NCBI GenBank assembly: GCA_008501545.1
Contig: QQUM01000822.1
Span: 1 to 7,192 of the forward strand
Length of the DNA: 7,192 bases
Origin: Calditrichota bacterium
GTDB taxonomy: Bacteria; Zhuqueibacterota; Zhuqueibacteria; Zhuqueibacterales; Geothermadaptataceae
Direction: 5' to 3'
Notes under the pieces: model-generated
What the model saw: only the letters and a program-made list of their open reading frames with translations
What the model was told of the DNA's origin: nothing
Database searches by the model: none
Translations under genes and position numbers: made by a program
Part shown: positions 6,767-7,192 of the stretch, piece by piece
How the letters are laid out: each line of letters starts with the position of its first letter
Position numbering within the stretch: the stretch's first letter is position 1

Positions 6767-7192
6767 AAAGTCTGTTTTTCCGAATGTGTATTTAGCGTCG
6801 AATCCAGTAATAAATTAATCTTTTTAAAAGCGGTTACAAATTCCTTTTGTTGTTTCGGCGTAAGTCGATCCAGTGTTTTTTTGATATGGTTACGCATTGC
6901 TTCGGCTCGTTCATGCAGAATTTCCGTGGAGGAATCGGTGAGAACGATGTGGTTTATTCGCCGGTCATTTTCACATGGTTTTCTTTGCAGTAATCCTGCC
7001 TTCACCATGCGCGATGTTTGCTCACTCGCTGAAATCTGGGCTATACCGAGTTCATGCGCAATTTCCTTGACTGTGCATTTTTCTTTTTGAGCGAGCAGTT
7101 GAATTAATCGAAATTGCGCTAATGTCAGGTCATGCATGCGGGAAACAGCGCTGCTGAGATTATGGAAATGGTGCATAATTCCGGGGAATATG
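6763..7192 (-). CDS. MarR-family transcriptional regulator, N-terminus cut by window edge
   Basis: This is a cytoplasmic winged-helix dimeric regulator of the type that represses efflux genes until a small ligand binds. Numbering from the Met at 7176, the HTH spans ~35-63 (TVKEIAHELGIAQISASEQTSRMVKAGLL). The wing follows with the family signature ENDRRINHIVLTD at ~69-81. A C-terminal helical dimerisation region covers ~84-127. The Met at 7176 gives 137 residues, but the frame stays open to the right edge (IFPGI before MHH) and no proper Shine-Dalgarno precedes that Met. MarR proteins usually have more helix 1 here, so the true start is probably beyond 7192. It overlaps the MFS gene by 4 nt (ATGA), the usual layout of a local regulator co-transcribed with its pump. 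The promoter and operator are outside the window. Confidence 0.92.
   Translation of the reverse strand, partial: IFPGIMHHFHNLSSAVSRMHDLTLAQFRLIQLLAQKEKCTVKEIAHELGIAQISASEQTSRMVKAGLLQRKPCENDRRINHIVLTDSSTEILHERAEAMRNHIKKTLDRLTPKQQKEFVTAFKKINLLLDSTLNTHSEKQTL

Overview
The window looks like a chromosomal piece from a Gram-negative bacterium of the FCB (Fibrobacterota-Chlorobiota-Bacteroidota) group or a neighbouring lineage such as Calditrichota or KSB1. The main clue is the C-terminal tail of the large exported protein: a 'LSQNYPNPF' opening followed by a FlgD-like Ig / type IX secretion (T9SS)-type sorting fold ending in 'ATGIYFW'. This tail is very common in those phyla. Base composition is moderate, roughly 45-50% GC in most genes, with one clearly AT-rich gene in the middle. 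The phylum assignment is an inference, because no rRNA or other marker is present.

Layout, left to right. Bases 1-698 hold the 3' part of fabF (+ strand), the elongating beta-ketoacyl-ACP synthase of fatty acid synthesis. All later genes are on the minus strand and converge on fabF. A terminator hairpin at 717-744 serves both directions. Then come a 66-aa protein of unknown function (782-982), a 756-aa exported M23 metallopeptidase with FN3, amidotransferase-like and sorting domains (1104-3374), a 399-aa exported beta-propeller-like protein (3371-4570), a 280-aa polytopic membrane protein with a HELSH zinc motif (4634-5476, TTG start), a TetA-like MFS transporter (5489-6766) and a MarR-family regulator that runs off the right edge (6763-7192).

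Transcription of the minus-strand block runs from right to left. MarR and the MFS pump overlap by 4 nt (ATGA). The pump and the HELSH protein are 12 nt apart, and the HELSH gene's Shine-Dalgarno overlaps the pump's stop codon. The HELSH and propeller genes are 63 nt apart. The propeller and M23 genes again overlap by ATGA. This suggests two translationally coupled pairs, regulator-pump and propeller-peptidase, with the HELSH gene between them. The small gene after the M23 gene is separated by 121 nt that hold candidate promoter elements, so it may be a separate unit.

Inferred roles: the MarR-MFS pair is a typical self-regulated efflux or drug-response module. The propeller and M23 proteins look like a co-translated cell-envelope pair, with peptidoglycan or a peptide as the likely substrate. 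Whether the whole block is one stress-responsive envelope operon cannot be decided from the sequence. No RNA genes, CRISPR arrays, insertion sequences, integrases or attachment sites were seen, and no stretch over 300 bases lacks a gene.
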